The notes: a model not told the origin generated them from the sequence alone. A stretch of DNA of 64,000 nt from Candidatus Andeanibacterium colombiense (GCA_029202985.1 CP119316.1:2777001-2841000), one strand, 5' to 3'; positions 44,293 through 53,453 are shown, numbered from the stretch's first letter. Translations and numbers: made by a program.

Positions 44293-45057
44293 ATGCTTAC
44301 GTCCGTCCGCAGCCTCATGGCTGCTACCATTCTTGCCGGTACCGTTCTCGCTGCCGCTCCCGCCTTCGCGGAAGACGAAGCGACTCCCGACCTGAAGGTC
44401 ACCGGTAACGTCACTCTCGCCACCCAGTACCGTTTCCGCGGCGTCGGCCTGTCGGACGGCGATATCGCCATCCAGGGCGGCCTGACCCTCAACACCAAGC
44501 CGGGCTTCTATGTCGGCACCTGGGCTTCCTCGCTCGAAGACACCCCGCAGTACGGCGAAGTCGAACTCGACATCTTCGGCGGCTGGGCCGGCCAGCTCAC
44601 CGACAGCATCGGGATCGATGTCGGCGCTCTCTACTATGCTTACCCCTCGGCGAACCACAAGGCCGACTGCATCGGCCCTTGCCCGGCCGACGTGATCGAA
44701 TTCTACGGCAAGGTGAAGCCGACCATCGGCCCGGTCGGCCTGACCCTCGGCGTCGCCTACATGCCAAAGCAGGATTCGCTCGGCAGCGACGACAACCTCT
44801 ATCTCTCGGCCGACGCCGCACTGGCGATCCCGAGCACCCCGATCAGCCTGAGCGGCCACGTCGGTTACACCGATGGCGGTCTCGCATACTACCTGACCAC
44901 CAACAGCAAGGCGTTCGACTGGTCGGTCGGCGCTTCGGCGACCGTGCTCGGCGGCCTGACCCTGGGCGTGAGCTACATCGGCGTGGAGCATGACGGCCCG
45001 GCCGTCGACGGCGTTACCGACGATGCCATCGTCGGCACGCTCGGCTTCTCGTTCTAA
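44293..45057 (+). CDS. TorF-family outer-membrane porin-like protein
   Basis: A 254-residue protein: signal peptide (about 1-26, cleavage AFA-ED), then a beta-barrel ending in LGFSF. The opening KVTGNVTLATQYRFRGVGLSDGD and LDIFGGWAG pattern matches the TorF/Gcw_chp family. It probably lies in the outer membrane as a small channel or structural barrel. Low-bias, translation-favoured codons suggest strong expression. ATG at 44293 with AAGGAAG upstream. Confidence 0.85.
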   Translation: MLTSVRSLMAATILAGTVLAAAPAFAEDEATPDLKVTGNVTLATQYRFRGVGLSDGDIAIQGGLTLNTKPGFYVGTWASSLEDTPQYGEVELDIFGGWAGQLTDSIGIDVGALYYAYPSANHKADCIGPCPADVIEFYGKVKPTIGPVGLTLGVAYMPKQDSLGSDDNLYLSADAALAIPSTPISLSGHVGYTDGGLAYYLTTNSKAFDWSVGASATVLGGLTLGVSYIGVEHDGPAVDGVTDDAIVGTLGFSF

Positions 45058-45084
45058 GCCAAACGGTCCTTACCGGACAAGCGA

Positions 45085-45115
45085 GGGCTCGCACCGCAAG
45101 GTGCGGGCCCTTTGC
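45085..45115 (+). terminator. Terminator after the TorF-type porin gene
   Basis: Stem GGGCTCGCAC / GTGCGGGCCC (one G-U pair) around a short loop, followed by TTTGCTTT, starting 28 bases after the porin stop. Confidence 0.82.
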
Positions 45116-45166
45116 TTTGTGGCGCTTCCGTGCTTGAAGGCGCGAAACTGCAACACAGGTGAACCC

Positions 45167-45601
45167 GTGATCAAATATCTCCACACCATGATCCGCACCA
45201 GCGACCCCGAAGCGACGCTGGCGTTCTTCAAGCTCCTCGGGCTCGAGGAAGTGAAGCGGATCGATAACGAGAAGGGCCGCTTCACGCTGTTCTTCCTCGC
45301 CGCGCCGGGCCAGGCGGACATTGCCGAGGTCGAGCTGACCTACAACTGGCCGGCCGATGGCGAAGCGGGCGAACAATACACCGGCGGCCGCAATTTCGGT
45401 CATCTCGCCTATCAGGTCGAGGATATCTACGCGACCTGCCAGAAGCTGATGGACAATGGCATCACCATCAATCGCCCCCCGCGCGACGGGCACATGGCCT
45501 TCGTCAGGACGCCGGACGGAATCTCGATCGAACTGCTGCAGAAGGGCCATCTCGAACCGCAGGAGCCGTGGGCCAGCATGGAGAATGTCGGCAGCTGGTA
45601 A
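45167..45601 (+). CDS. gloA: Lactoylglutathione lyase (glyoxalase I)
   Basis: Converts the methylglyoxal-glutathione hemithioacetal to lactoylglutathione. The 144-residue protein has the four metal ligands of E. coli GloA: His6 (LHTMIR), Glu56 (VELTYNW), His79 (FGHLAY) and Glu122 (SIELLQ). The start is GTG at 45167; CAGGTG lies upstream. It follows the porin gene but is separated by a terminator. Confidence 0.95.
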   Translation: MIKYLHTMIRTSDPEATLAFFKLLGLEEVKRIDNEKGRFTLFFLAAPGQADIAEVELTYNWPADGEAGEQYTGGRNFGHLAYQVEDIYATCQKLMDNGITINRPPRDGHMAFVRTPDGISIELLQKGHLEPQEPWASMENVGSW

Positions 45602-45701
45602 GCGGCCGCTCGGGGGCGTAACCCCGGACTTGCCCGTGTCTCCCGCCTCAGGCGTTAGCCCGGCCTCGCCAACGGCGATAAAGTGCACCGCACCTATCGG
45701 G

Positions 45702-46682
45702 TCAGCGTGGCTTTTCCCTGGATGATCGATCCTCGCCGGGGCCGCGCGCCAGCATCTCCGCCGGCCTCGCATCCTGAAAATGTACGTCGAGCTGCGGGTA
45801 GGGCAGGCGGATGCCGTTTTCCTGGAACAGCTTCCACGCGCGCTTGTAAACGTCGGAGCGGACGTTGCTGATCCCTTCCTCGGGGTCCTGCACCCAGAAG
45901 CGGATTTCGAAATTGATCGCGCTTTCCCCGAACTCGACAATCAGCGCGGTCGGCTGCGGCAGGTCCAGCACGCGCGGCGAGGCGTCGCAGGCATCGAGCA
46001 GCAGCTTCTCGACCAGCTCGATATCGCTGCCATAGGCGACCCGGATCGGCGCCTTGATCCGCACGTCGCGCGAGGAATAGCTCCAGTTCTCGACCTGGTT
46101 GATCATCAGATTCTCGTTCGGAATCAGATATTCCTTCATGTCGCGCGTCGTCACCGAGATCGCGCGCAAACCAATCCTGCGAATCTGGCCGAAGCTTTCG
46201 CGCCCCGACAGATCGCTCACCGCGATCACGTCGCCCGGCTTGATCGAGCGATCCATCAGCAGGATGATCCCGGCGAGCAGATTGCCGAAGGTTTTCTGCA
46301 ACCCGAAGCCGATCGCAAGGCCGAAGGCGCCGGAAAACACCGCCAGCGCGGTCAGATCGATCCCGAGCACGTCGATTCCGATCAGGATCGCCAGCGCCCA
46401 GACGAAGATCGAGACGAGCTTCTCGGCCAGCAATTGCTGCGCCGGATCGAGGCTGGTCAGCCGCGCCATCACCCGGTGCGCGAGCTTGCCGCCTAGCCGG
46501 CCGAACAGGATCACCGCGAAGATGACCGCGAAGAACACCGCGGCGCTCCATAGCGACAGATGGATCGAACCGACCTGTAGGCCGTAGCTGTCGAGCCATT
46601 CGATCCAGCCGCCGACGTGGCTGTTGCCCTGGGCGACCGCGTGCTTGATCCCGTCCGCGCCGACGACCGGAGTGTCGGCCAT
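45702..46682 (-). CDS. MscS-family mechanosensitive channel
   Basis: A 326-residue channel. Hydrophobic helices at about 45-65, 90-110 and the pore helix GAFGLAIGFGLQKTFGNLL (about 120-140) are followed by the MscS beta domain (DRSIKPGDVIAVSDLSG). It releases small solutes upon hypo-osmotic shock. The ATG (46680-46682) shares one base with the TGA of the metC-like gene (TGATG), so translation is coupled. Confidence 0.9.
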   Translation of the reverse strand: MADTPVVGADGIKHAVAQGNSHVGGWIEWLDSYGLQVGSIHLSLWSAAVFFAVIFAVILFGRLGGKLAHRVMARLTSLDPAQQLLAEKLVSIFVWALAILIGIDVLGIDLTALAVFSGAFGLAIGFGLQKTFGNLLAGIILLMDRSIKPGDVIAVSDLSGRESFGQIRRIGLRAISVTTRDMKEYLIPNENLMINQVENWSYSSRDVRIKAPIRVAYGSDIELVEKLLLDACDASPRVLDLPQPTALIVEFGESAINFEIRFWVQDPEEGISNVRSDVYKRAWKLFQENGIRLPYPQLDVHFQDARPAEMLARGPGEDRSSREKPR

Positions 46683-47902
46683 CAGCCTTGTGCCATCGCC
46701 GCGAAGCCGCGTTCGAGGTCGGCGATCAGGTCGCCGGCATCCTCGAGCCCGATCGACAGGCGCACACCGAGCCGGTCGGCCGGATCCCACGCGGCCGGCG
46801 GCCACGGCGTCGCGCTGCGGGTCCCGCCCGGATCGACCGGGATCACGAGGCTTTCGTATCCGCCCCAGCTGAAGCCGATCCCGAACAGGGTCAGCGCATC
46901 GATCAGCCTCTGGCGGGCGGCCGGATCGCGGCCCTTGAGGACAAAGCTGAACAGCCCGCAGCCACCGCTGAAGTCGCGCGCCCACAGCGCGTGGCCCGGC
47001 GCCCCGGGGAGCATCGGGCACAGCACATGGGCGACTTCGGGGCGCGCGGCGAGCCATTTGGCGACCTCGAGTGCGCTCGAGGTTTCCTTGTCGAGCCGCA
47101 CCGCCAGCGTCCGCAGCCCGCGCAGAGCCAGCGCCGCATCGTCGGGCGAGACCACCTGGCCCAATTGCTGCGCGGTACGGCGGAGCCTGGCGAGATGCGG
47201 CGCGGCGGCGGAAACGCTGCCCATCATCAGGTCGGAATGGCCGCCGACATGCTTGGTCAGCGACATGATCGCAAGATCGCAGCCGCGCGTCAGCGCAGCA
47301 AAGCCGAGGGGGGTCGCCCAGGTGTTGTCGATCACGCTGACCGCGCCCTTTGACCGCGCGATCGCGGCGAGGGCGGGGACGTCGCAGACTTCCATAGACA
47401 GGCTGCCGGGGCTTTCGAGCAGCACCGCAGCGGTCTTTTCACAGAACCGGCCGGCAAAGCCATCGACATCCAGCGGATCGAACCAGCGGGTCTCGATCCC
47501 GGCATCCTTGAGCAGGCCGCGCGCCATCGCCCGGCTCGGCTCATAGGCGTTGTCGCTCATCAGCAGCACGTCGCCGTTGCGCAGCACGCTCAGCAGCGCG
47601 CCGGCGATCGCGGCGACTCCGCTGGGGTAGAGCTGCGTGCCCGCCGCTCCGGGTTCGAGCTCCGTCAGCGCATCGGCCAGCGCCCACTGGGTAGGCCCGC
47701 CGCGGCGACCGTAATAAAAATGGCCGTCCTCGTTCGGGCGCCCTTTGGCGAGATCGGCACTGTCTTCGTAGAGATGGGTGCTGCTGCGCCACACCGGCGG
47801 ATTGACCACGCCGCCCGGCTGGCCCGGTATTTCGGTCCATTCCTTGCGGCGGCCCGCCGAAACGAGCCTGGTTGCCGGTTTGGTGTCTTTGCGCTGTGCC
47901 AT
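46682..47902 (-). CDS. metC: Cystathionine beta-lyase-like PLP enzyme
   Basis: A 406-residue member of the Cys/Met metabolism PLP family. The PLP lysine lies in MSLTKHVGGHSDLMMG (about residue 206). YGRRGGPTQWALADALTELE and GTRSATPWPP blocks fit the family. MetC cleaves cystathionine to homocysteine. Related gamma-lyases and -synthases share the fold, and the call within the family is by overall resemblance. ATG at 47900-47902. Confidence 0.87.
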   Translation of the reverse strand: MAQRKDTKPATRLVSAGRRKEWTEIPGQPGGVVNPPVWRSSTHLYEDSADLAKGRPNEDGHFYYGRRGGPTQWALADALTELEPGAAGTQLYPSGVAAIAGALLSVLRNGDVLLMSDNAYEPSRAMARGLLKDAGIETRWFDPLDVDGFAGRFCEKTAAVLLESPGSLSMEVCDVPALAAIARSKGAVSVIDNTWATPLGFAALTRGCDLAIMSLTKHVGGHSDLMMGSVSAAAPHLARLRRTAQQLGQVVSPDDAALALRGLRTLAVRLDKETSSALEVAKWLAARPEVAHVLCPMLPGAPGHALWARDFSGGCGLFSFVLKGRDPAARQRLIDALTLFGIGFSWGGYESLVIPVDPGGTRSATPWPPAAWDPADRLGVRLSIGLEDAGDLIADLERGFAAMAQG

Positions 47903-47975
47903 CGAAGGCTAGCTAACAGATTGGTTCGCTCGCTCAACCAATTGATCCCCCTGCGCAGCGGATCGGGCGTTGCGG

Positions 47976-48833
47976 TTACGCGCTCTGCAGCGCGCGTCCG
48001 GTTTCCTTCGGCGTGTCGGGATCGACCGCCCATTCGCTCCAGCTGCCGTCATACAAGGCGACGCCGCAATCCTTGCCCAGCAGATGCAGCGCGAAGCTCA
48101 GCACCGCGGCGGTCACCCCGCCGCCGCAGGTGGTGACGATCGGCCGGTCGATATCGATTCCGGCCTGCTCGAACGCGCGCCTGAGGCCCGCTTTGTCCTT
48201 GAAGGTGCCGTCCTGGTTGTAGAGCTCGGTATAGGGGAGGTTGAACGAGCCCGGGATATGGCCGCTCGGGACGCCGGGCCGGAAATCGGGAACTTCGCCG
48301 GTGAAGCGGCCGGCCTCGCGCGCATCGACCACCTGCTCGGCCCCGCTCTTCAGGTTGGCGATCATCTGGGCCTTGCTGCGGACCATGTCGCACTCGCGCC
48401 AGGCGGTGTAGTGGCGGCAGCGCAATTCCTGGTTGCCGACTTCGAGCGGGCGCGCCTCGCGCTTCCACTTGGCCAGCCCGCCGTCGAGGATCGCGACGTT
48501 CTGCGCCCCGAACATCGTGAACATATACCACGCGCGGCCGGCGGTCTTCACCTCGCTGTCGTCGTAAAGCACGATCCGGCTGCCGTCGCCGAGGCCGAGC
48601 TTCTGCATCCGGCTGGCGAACATCTCGGGGGTCGGGAGGGCGGAGGGTACCTCGCTCTCGGTATCGACCAGCCCGGCGAGATCCATGTAGACCGCACCCG
48701 GGATATGGCCTGCTTCATACTCGGCGCGGGCGTCGCGCTTCGCGGTCGGCAGGTGGTTGGAGGCGTCGACGATCCGGAGGTCGCTGGACCCCATCTCGTC
48801 GGCTAGCCACTCAGTCGATACCAGCGAATCCAT
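47976..48833 (-). CDS. sseA: 3-mercaptopyruvate sulfurtransferase (tandem rhodanese)
   Basis: A 285-residue protein with two rhodanese domains; the active cysteine is in the second, IVTTCGGGVTAAVL. The CGGGVTA loop, rather than CRKGVT, indicates mercaptopyruvate as donor rather than thiosulfate. ATG at 48831-48833, with AGGAGCG upstream. It lies just upstream of the metC-like gene on the same strand, both in sulfur amino acid metabolism. Confidence 0.93.
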   Translation of the reverse strand: MDSLVSTEWLADEMGSSDLRIVDASNHLPTAKRDARAEYEAGHIPGAVYMDLAGLVDTESEVPSALPTPEMFASRMQKLGLGDGSRIVLYDDSEVKTAGRAWYMFTMFGAQNVAILDGGLAKWKREARPLEVGNQELRCRHYTAWRECDMVRSKAQMIANLKSGAEQVVDAREAGRFTGEVPDFRPGVPSGHIPGSFNLPYTELYNQDGTFKDKAGLRRAFEQAGIDIDRPIVTTCGGGVTAAVLSFALHLLGKDCGVALYDGSWSEWAVDPDTPKETGRALQSA

Positions 48834-48900
48834 TCACGCGCGCTCCTGATCGCGGGGAACATGGGTTAAACACCTGTTTTCCGCCAGTCGAGAGCCTGCA

Positions 48901-50103
48901 TCAAAAGATTTTTTGTGTGACTTCCCGGTATATGCGCGGGCCCAGGTCCAGCCTGAACGGCTGCAGGCGCCCGCCGGGCTGGGCCGCGCGCTGGCCGACC
49001 AGCGCGGTGCGGATCAGCGCGCCACTGCCGCCCTGGGCCGCCTGCACGCGCAGCCGGGCGAGCGGCACCAGCAGCGCGGCGGCACCCTGGCGGATCGGAT
49101 GCATCGCCTGGAAAGGCAGGCGGAACTCGCCGGTGACCTGCACGCTTTCGCCGGGCCGGATCCGCTCGATCTCGTGCTTTTGCACCAGCGGCGCATCGGC
49201 GCTGGCGATCTGATCCGCGAGCGCGAGCGAGGCGTGGGCGGAGACCATGTCCCCCGCGATCGCGACGCCGTCCAGCGCCGCCTGGCTCAGATTGGTGAGG
49301 GTGATCCGGTAGCTCAGCGTCGCCGCGCGGAGCGAGATGGTCATTTCGCGCGCCTCCATCGCGATGCTGAGCGCATCGGGCTCCTCTTCGGGAGCGGGAG
49401 CGGGCGGGGGAGCAGGTGGGGGTGTGCGAGCAGGAGCGGGCTGCGCCGCGACCGGTGCGCGAGGCACCGCCGGCCGCTCGACGAGCGGGCGTTCGAGGCG
49501 AGGCCGTTCGAGCAGCGGAGTGTCGGCTCGGTTCTTGCCTCGGCGCGCCAGCAGCACCGCGAGCCCGCCGAATATCGCGAGGAGCGCGATGCCCCCGGCA
49601 GCCCAGGGCCACCAAGCCGGCAGTACGGAGCCGCCCGCGGTCGCCGGCTGCGGCGCCGCATATTCGCTGGAGGGTGCCGCGGACGGGCGGTCCTGCGCCA
49701 GCGGGTTCAAGCCGGGTGCCGCGCTGGGTTGCCCGGTCGGCACCGCGGAAGAAACCGGCGCGGCTGCCGTCGGGCGCACCGCGGGCTGGCCGGCGGCAGG
49801 CGCTCCGGGAAGAGCGACGCTCGGCGCGGCGGTCTGCGTGATCACCGGAACCGGCGCGACGCTCGGGGCCGGTGTGGGGGCCGGCGTGGGCGCGGGCGTC
49901 GGCGCGGGGGAGGGGGACGGGGTCGCCGCGCGCGGCCGTGTGCTGCCGGCATCGACCGGGCCCTGCGCCTTCGGCTGCTCGTCGCTGCCCGGGGGAAGCT
50001 GGAACCCGCCGGCCGCCGCTGCCGGCGCCCACGGCACGGCCAATGCCGCCCCGGCAAGCAGGGCCGGCAGCCAGCGCTGACGATAGAAATTCACTCTTCC
50101 CAT
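48901..50103 (-). CDS. Pro/Ala-rich exported membrane protein of unknown function
   Basis: A 400-residue protein. A signal peptide (about 8-31) is followed by a long Pro/Ala/Thr-rich stretch (about 35-170; repeats of PTPAPTPAP), a membrane helix (about 180-200, WWPWAAGGIALLAIFGGLAV), another Pro-rich segment, and a soluble beta-rich domain (about 255-395) that resembles an immunoglobulin-like domain. The low-complexity part suggests a spacer across the periplasm. ATG at 50101-50103. No function assigned. Confidence 0.6.
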   Translation of the reverse strand: MGRVNFYRQRWLPALLAGAALAVPWAPAAAAGGFQLPPGSDEQPKAQGPVDAGSTRPRAATPSPSPAPTPAPTPAPTPAPSVAPVPVITQTAAPSVALPGAPAAGQPAVRPTAAAPVSSAVPTGQPSAAPGLNPLAQDRPSAAPSSEYAAPQPATAGGSVLPAWWPWAAGGIALLAIFGGLAVLLARRGKNRADTPLLERPRLERPLVERPAVPRAPVAAQPAPARTPPPAPPPAPAPEEEPDALSIAMEAREMTISLRAATLSYRITLTNLSQAALDGVAIAGDMVSAHASLALADQIASADAPLVQKHEIERIRPGESVQVTGEFRLPFQAMHPIRQGAAALLVPLARLRVQAAQGGSGALIRTALVGQRAAQPGGRLQPFRLDLGPRIYREVTQKIF

Positions 50104-50226
50104 AATCCCTGTCGCGGACCCGCTGTGTTTCTTCCGGCAAGCGCGGGAGGCGCTGAATAGCCGATGAACTTGCGCGGTCAAACCGCTCACTTGTGCCGCG
50201 CGCGCGTTCGCGGCATCACGCGGGCC

Positions 50227-50685
50227 ATGACCGAACCCAGCAAACCCCTCCATCTCGGCCGGTCGAGCACGCTGCCGGCCTCGCCCGAAGCGGCCGTGCT
50301 CGACTATGTCCCGAACCCCCGCACCGGCGCGCTCTACCTCGTCCGCTTCGCCGCGCCCGAATTCACCTCGCTTTGCCCGGTGACCGGCCAGCCCGACTTT
50401 GCGCATCTGGTGATCGACTATGCGCCGGGCGAAACCATCGTCGAATCCAAGAGCCTCAAGCTATTCCTTGGCGCGTTCCGCAACCACTGTGGCTTCCACG
50501 AGGATGTGACCGTCGGCATCGGCCAGCGCCTCGTCGAAGAGATGCAGCCCAGATGGCTCCGCATCGGCGGCTACTGGTACCCGCGCGGCGGGATTCCGAT
50601 CGACGTGTTCTGGCAGACCGGCGGGCCGCCCGGGGGGCTGTGGGTGCCGGACCAGGGCGTGGCGGGGTATCGCGGGCGGGGCTAG
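50227..50685 (+). CDS. queF: NADPH-dependent 7-cyano-7-deazaguanine reductase
   Basis: Reduces preQ0 to preQ1 for queuosine. The 152-residue protein is the short QueF type. The nucleophilic Cys50 and Asp57 are in SLCPVTGQPDFAH, and ESKSLKLF is the NADPH-binding motif. ATG at 50227, at the family position. No other queuosine genes are visible. It is convergent with the aldehyde dehydrogenase gene, with a tandem repeat between. Confidence 0.95.
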   Translation: MTEPSKPLHLGRSSTLPASPEAAVLDYVPNPRTGALYLVRFAAPEFTSLCPVTGQPDFAHLVIDYAPGETIVESKSLKLFLGAFRNHCGFHEDVTVGIGQRLVEEMQPRWLRIGGYWYPRGGIPIDVFWQTGGPPGGLWVPDQGVAGYRGRG

Positions 50686-50707
50686 CCCGCCGCAATACCC
50701 CTGCCGG

Positions 50708-50812
50708 CTCTACTGGTGCCGGCTCTACTGGTGCCGCCTCTACTGGTGCCGGCTCTACTGGTGCCGCCTCTACTGGTGCCGGCTCTACTGGTGCCGCCTC
50801 TACTGGTGCAGG
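50708..50812. repeat. 15-bp tandem repeat, seven copies, running into the aldehyde dehydrogenase stop
   Basis: Seven units of CTCTACTGGTGCC followed alternately by GG or GC (so also a 30-bp higher-order period), the last being slightly altered. The last unit is the 3' end of the aldehyde dehydrogenase gene: read leftward each unit contains CAC-CAG-TAG, which is His-Gln-stop. The repeat was therefore amplified from the gene's own end. Confidence 0.95.
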
Positions 50813-52149
50813 TAGATCGCCCGCTCGTGGCTGAAGGCCTTGAAGCCGAAGTAGCCGTGATAGCTGCCCTGGCCACTGCCGTTGACGCCGCCGAAGGGCA
50901 GGCGGTTCTCGAGATAGTGCGAGAACACGCCGTTGACGGTCACGCCGCCCGACGAGGTGCGGTCGAGCACCTTCTGCACGTTCGCCTGGTTGGGGCTGAA
51001 CACATACAGCGCCAGCGGCTTGTCGCGCGCTTCGATGTAGCCGATCGCCTGGTCGAGATTGTCATAGGTCATCACCGGCAGCAGCGGGGCGAAGATCTCT
51101 TCCTGGAGGATCTTCATCTGCGGAGTGACGTCGGTCAGCATGGTCGGGTGGACGGTCAGGTCGGTCGCGTCCAGCTCGCCGCCGACCGCGATCTTCGCGC
51201 CCTTTTCGACCGCATCGTCGACCATTGCCTTAACCCGGTCGAAATTGCCCTGGTTGACGATCTGCGCGATGCTATCCTTCTTGATCGCGCCGTCCTCGGT
51301 GTAGAGGTTTTTGGTCACATTGGCCTTGAAGCCGGCGACCAGCGCGTCCTTCTGGTCCTCGCGCACGAACACGTAGTCGGGGCAGATGCAGGCCTGGCCG
51401 CCGTTGAACTGCTTCGCGCCGGCGAGCGCCGCCGCGATCGCGTCGATGTCGGCGCCTTCGTCGATGATCACCGGCGACTTGCCGCCGAGTTCCAGCGTCA
51501 CGCTGGCGAGGTGCTTCGCGGCCGCCGCCATCACGATCTTGCCGACGCGGGTGCTGCCGGTGAAGAAGATGTGGTTGAACGGCAGTTCGAGCAGCGCGGT
51601 GGCGACGCTGACATCGCCTTCGAACAATGCGACCTCGCTCTCGTCGAACACCTCGCGGATGATCTTGCCGGCGACGGTTGCGGTCGCGGGGCAGAGATCG
51701 GTCAGCTTGACCATGACGCAATTGCCGGCGGCGACCGCGGCCGCGACCGGGCCGAGCGCGAGGCCGAGCGGGAAGTTCCACGGCCCGAGCACCAGGCATA
51801 CGCCGCGCGCCTCGTAGACGATCTGGGCGCGGTCGGTCGGGACGCGCGACGGGGTGACTTCGGTCGGGGTCATCCACTCGTCGAGGCTGTCGATGTTGAG
51901 CTGGATATTGCCGACGATGTTGAGCACCTCGGTGACGCGGATCTCGCCCTCGGGCTTGCGCGTATCCTGCTGCACGGCGGCGACGATCTCGTCGGCATGG
52001 GCCTCGATCGAGGCCTTGAGCTTCGCGAGCTTGGCCTTGCGCACTTCGGCGGTGGACGCCTTCACATCCCATTGATGGGCCTGCTGGAGCGCGAAGATGC
52101 GGGCGATTTCGCCTGAAACGTCGGCGGCGGTCTGGGTGGAGGCTGTCAT
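50800..52149 (-). CDS. Aldehyde dehydrogenase of the class 3 / coniferyl-aldehyde type
   Basis: A 449-residue NAD(P)-dependent dehydrogenase. Catalytic Glu in VTLELGGKSP (about 207), catalytic Cys in NGGQACICPDY (about 241), and LGPWNFPLGLALGP as the cofactor motif. The length, shorter than class 1/2, and the LPFGGVNGSGQGSYHGYFGF end, fit class 3 fatty- or aryl-aldehyde dehydrogenases. ATG at 52147-52149. It is close to the sulfotransferase/oxygenase cluster but on the opposite strand. Confidence 0.92.
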   Translation of the reverse strand: MTASTQTAADVSGEIARIFALQQAHQWDVKASTAEVRKAKLAKLKASIEAHADEIVAAVQQDTRKPEGEIRVTEVLNIVGNIQLNIDSLDEWMTPTEVTPSRVPTDRAQIVYEARGVCLVLGPWNFPLGLALGPVAAAVAAGNCVMVKLTDLCPATATVAGKIIREVFDESEVALFEGDVSVATALLELPFNHIFFTGSTRVGKIVMAAAAKHLASVTLELGGKSPVIIDEGADIDAIAAALAGAKQFNGGQACICPDYVFVREDQKDALVAGFKANVTKNLYTEDGAIKKDSIAQIVNQGNFDRVKAMVDDAVEKGAKIAVGGELDATDLTVHPTMLTDVTPQMKILQEEIFAPLLPVMTYDNLDQAIGYIEARDKPLALYVFSPNQANVQKVLDRTSSGGVTVNGVFSHYLENRLPFGGVNGSGQGSYHGYFGFKAFSHERAIYLHQ

Positions 52150-52230
52150 GATCTGTCACCTGTCATAATGGTGCCGGCAAAGGCGCCGAACCCCTGATCA
52201 CCGGATTTCAACACCGGCAGGGCGGATTGC

Positions 52231-52437
52231 TCATCGGGAGGTCCCTTGCGTGACGGCGATGATGAAATCAACCGTCGATGCGTTGCGGTCCCGCCTGAAT
52301 GAACCGGGTTTCCGTGTCGGCAGATAGTGTCGGGCTTCGGTGTAAACAAGCTCCGCCAGCCAGGCGCCGCGCGGGAAACCGGCCGCAAGCTGCCCCGCCC
52401 CGGCCGCGCCCTCATAGACCGGGTCGATGCCTTTCAT
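52231..52437 (-). CDS. Possible 68-residue small protein beginning MKGIDPVY
   Basis: A small leftward frame with ATG at 52435-52437 and GGGAG five bases upstream. The first eight residues MKGIDPVY are nearly repeated by a nine-residue frame at 55066 (MQGIDPIYG). The upstream bases are also alike. The body is mixed and has no domain I recognise. It could be cotranscribed with the aldehyde dehydrogenase 81 bases downstream. It might be a real small protein, a precursor peptide, or a chance frame over a regulatory element. The 52150-52520 gap holds nothing else. Confidence 0.35.
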   Translation of the reverse strand: MKGIDPVYEGAAGAGQLAAGFPRGAWLAELVYTEARHYLPTRKPGSFRRDRNASTVDFIIAVTQGTSR

Positions 52438-52462
52438 GGACTCCCACCGTCTAGCGCGATGG
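52413..52462. promoter_or_regulatory. Copy A of a repeated element upstream of the propeller gene
   Basis: Rightward, this reads CATAGACCGGGTCGATGCC then TTTCATGGA, and CTAGCGCGATGG 12-14 bases later. It matches 55042-55091 at most positions. It ends about 58 bases before the start of the propeller gene. The leftward strand has CGCTAGAC, a possible -10 element, 14 bases before the ATG of the small frame at 52437. Confidence 0.45.
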
Positions 52463-52520
52463 CCGGATCTGCGCGACCGTCGCCGCCTCGGCAGGTGACG
52501 GTGTGAAGGTGGGTGGAACG

Positions 52521-53453
52521 ATGAGATTTTCCTGGTTGATGCTCGCGGCGCTCGCCGGCACCTGCGGCTGGACCCCGGCCAATGCCGGGGAGCCGGAGAA
52601 GCAGGTGATCCAGGTTCCGGGCTTCGCCAATTTCGCGGAGATCGATCCGCGCGACGATACGGTGTGGATCAACAACGAGGCCAAGGTCGAACATTGGTCG
52701 ACCGGGGGCAAGCTCGGCGAGATCGTGATGGGCAAGCCTTGCGGGGCGATGTTCATCGTCGGCGCGAATTTGTGGGCCGCCGATTGCGCGGACGGCACGC
52801 TCAACCGGATCGACACCGCGACGCTCAAGATCACCGCCAGCGTGACCACGGGCCTCGCCAGCCGCGGCGAATTCAACGTCGCCTACGGCGCCGGATCGCT
52901 GTGGGTCCCGAGCAAGAGCGAAGGCGTGATCAGCCGGGTCGATCCGGAAACCCTGAAAATCGTCGCGACCATCCCGGTCGATCCCGATACCTGGTATCTC
53001 GTATATGGCTACGGCGCGCTGTGGGCGGCGAGCAGCACCCACAACAGCCTGCAGCGGATCGATCCGGCGACCAACACCGTCACCCACAAGACCATCACCG
53101 GCGAACAGCCGGGCTTCCTCGCGGTCGGCGAAGGTGGCGTATGGGTCCAGAACCAGGGCGACGGCACCGTCGCGCGGGTCGATCCGGCGACCGGCGAGGT
53201 GAACGGCAAGGTCAAGATCGGCGACAAGCTCAAATGGGGCGAGGTCACCGCCGGCGGGGGCAAGATCTGGCTGCGCACCACCGAAGACCAGATGTTCGTG
53301 GTAATCGACCCCAAGACCCTCGCGATCCGCGCGCGCATCGGCCCGCAGATCGGCAGCGGCGCGCTGCGTTATGTCGATGCCGGCCTGTGGACCACCGAGC
53401 ACGACATCCAGACCATGACCTGGTGGCCGCATCCCGAAACAATCGGCAACTGA
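52521..53453 (+). CDS. Exported seven-bladed beta-propeller protein (YVTN/virginiamycin B lyase-like)
   Basis: A 310-residue protein with signal peptide (about 1-22, cleavage ANA-GE). Four to five visible repeats of the form W-x-x-N-N-x-x-x-x-V-x-R-I/V-D-P-x-T (for example GTLNRIDTATLKI, GVISRVDPETLKI, NSLQRIDPATNTV, GTVARVDPATGEV) make a propeller of the YVTN class. These often act as binding or scaffolding surfaces in the periplasm; lyase activity needs residues that I cannot confirm. The ATG at 52521 is used; a GTG six codons earlier is also in frame. First gene of the rightward cluster. Confidence 0.82.
   Translation: MRFSWLMLAALAGTCGWTPANAGEPEKQVIQVPGFANFAEIDPRDDTVWINNEAKVEHWSTGGKLGEIVMGKPCGAMFIVGANLWAADCADGTLNRIDTATLKITASVTTGLASRGEFNVAYGAGSLWVPSKSEGVISRVDPETLKIVATIPVDPDTWYLVYGYGALWAASSTHNSLQRIDPATNTVTHKTITGEQPGFLAVGEGGVWVQNQGDGTVARVDPATGEVNGKVKIGDKLKWGEVTAGGGKIWLRTTEDQMFVVIDPKTLAIRARIGPQIGSGALRYVDAGLWTTEHDIQTMTWWPHPETIGN

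Noticed and set aside
50708..50812. CRISPR-like array
   Set aside because: Units are 15 bp with no spacers and no cas genes nearby; it is a simple tandem repeat.
50682..50876. Small leftward frame with Arg/Ser/Gly/Thr repeats (and a rightward Ser/Thr/Gly/Ala partner)
   Set aside because: It is a translation of the 15-bp tandem repeat. The repeat comes from the aldehyde dehydrogenase end.
52146..52415. 89-codon leftward frame overlapping the aldehyde dehydrogenase start
   Set aside because: No ribosome site or domain, and it competes with the frame beginning MKGIDPVY, which has better support.
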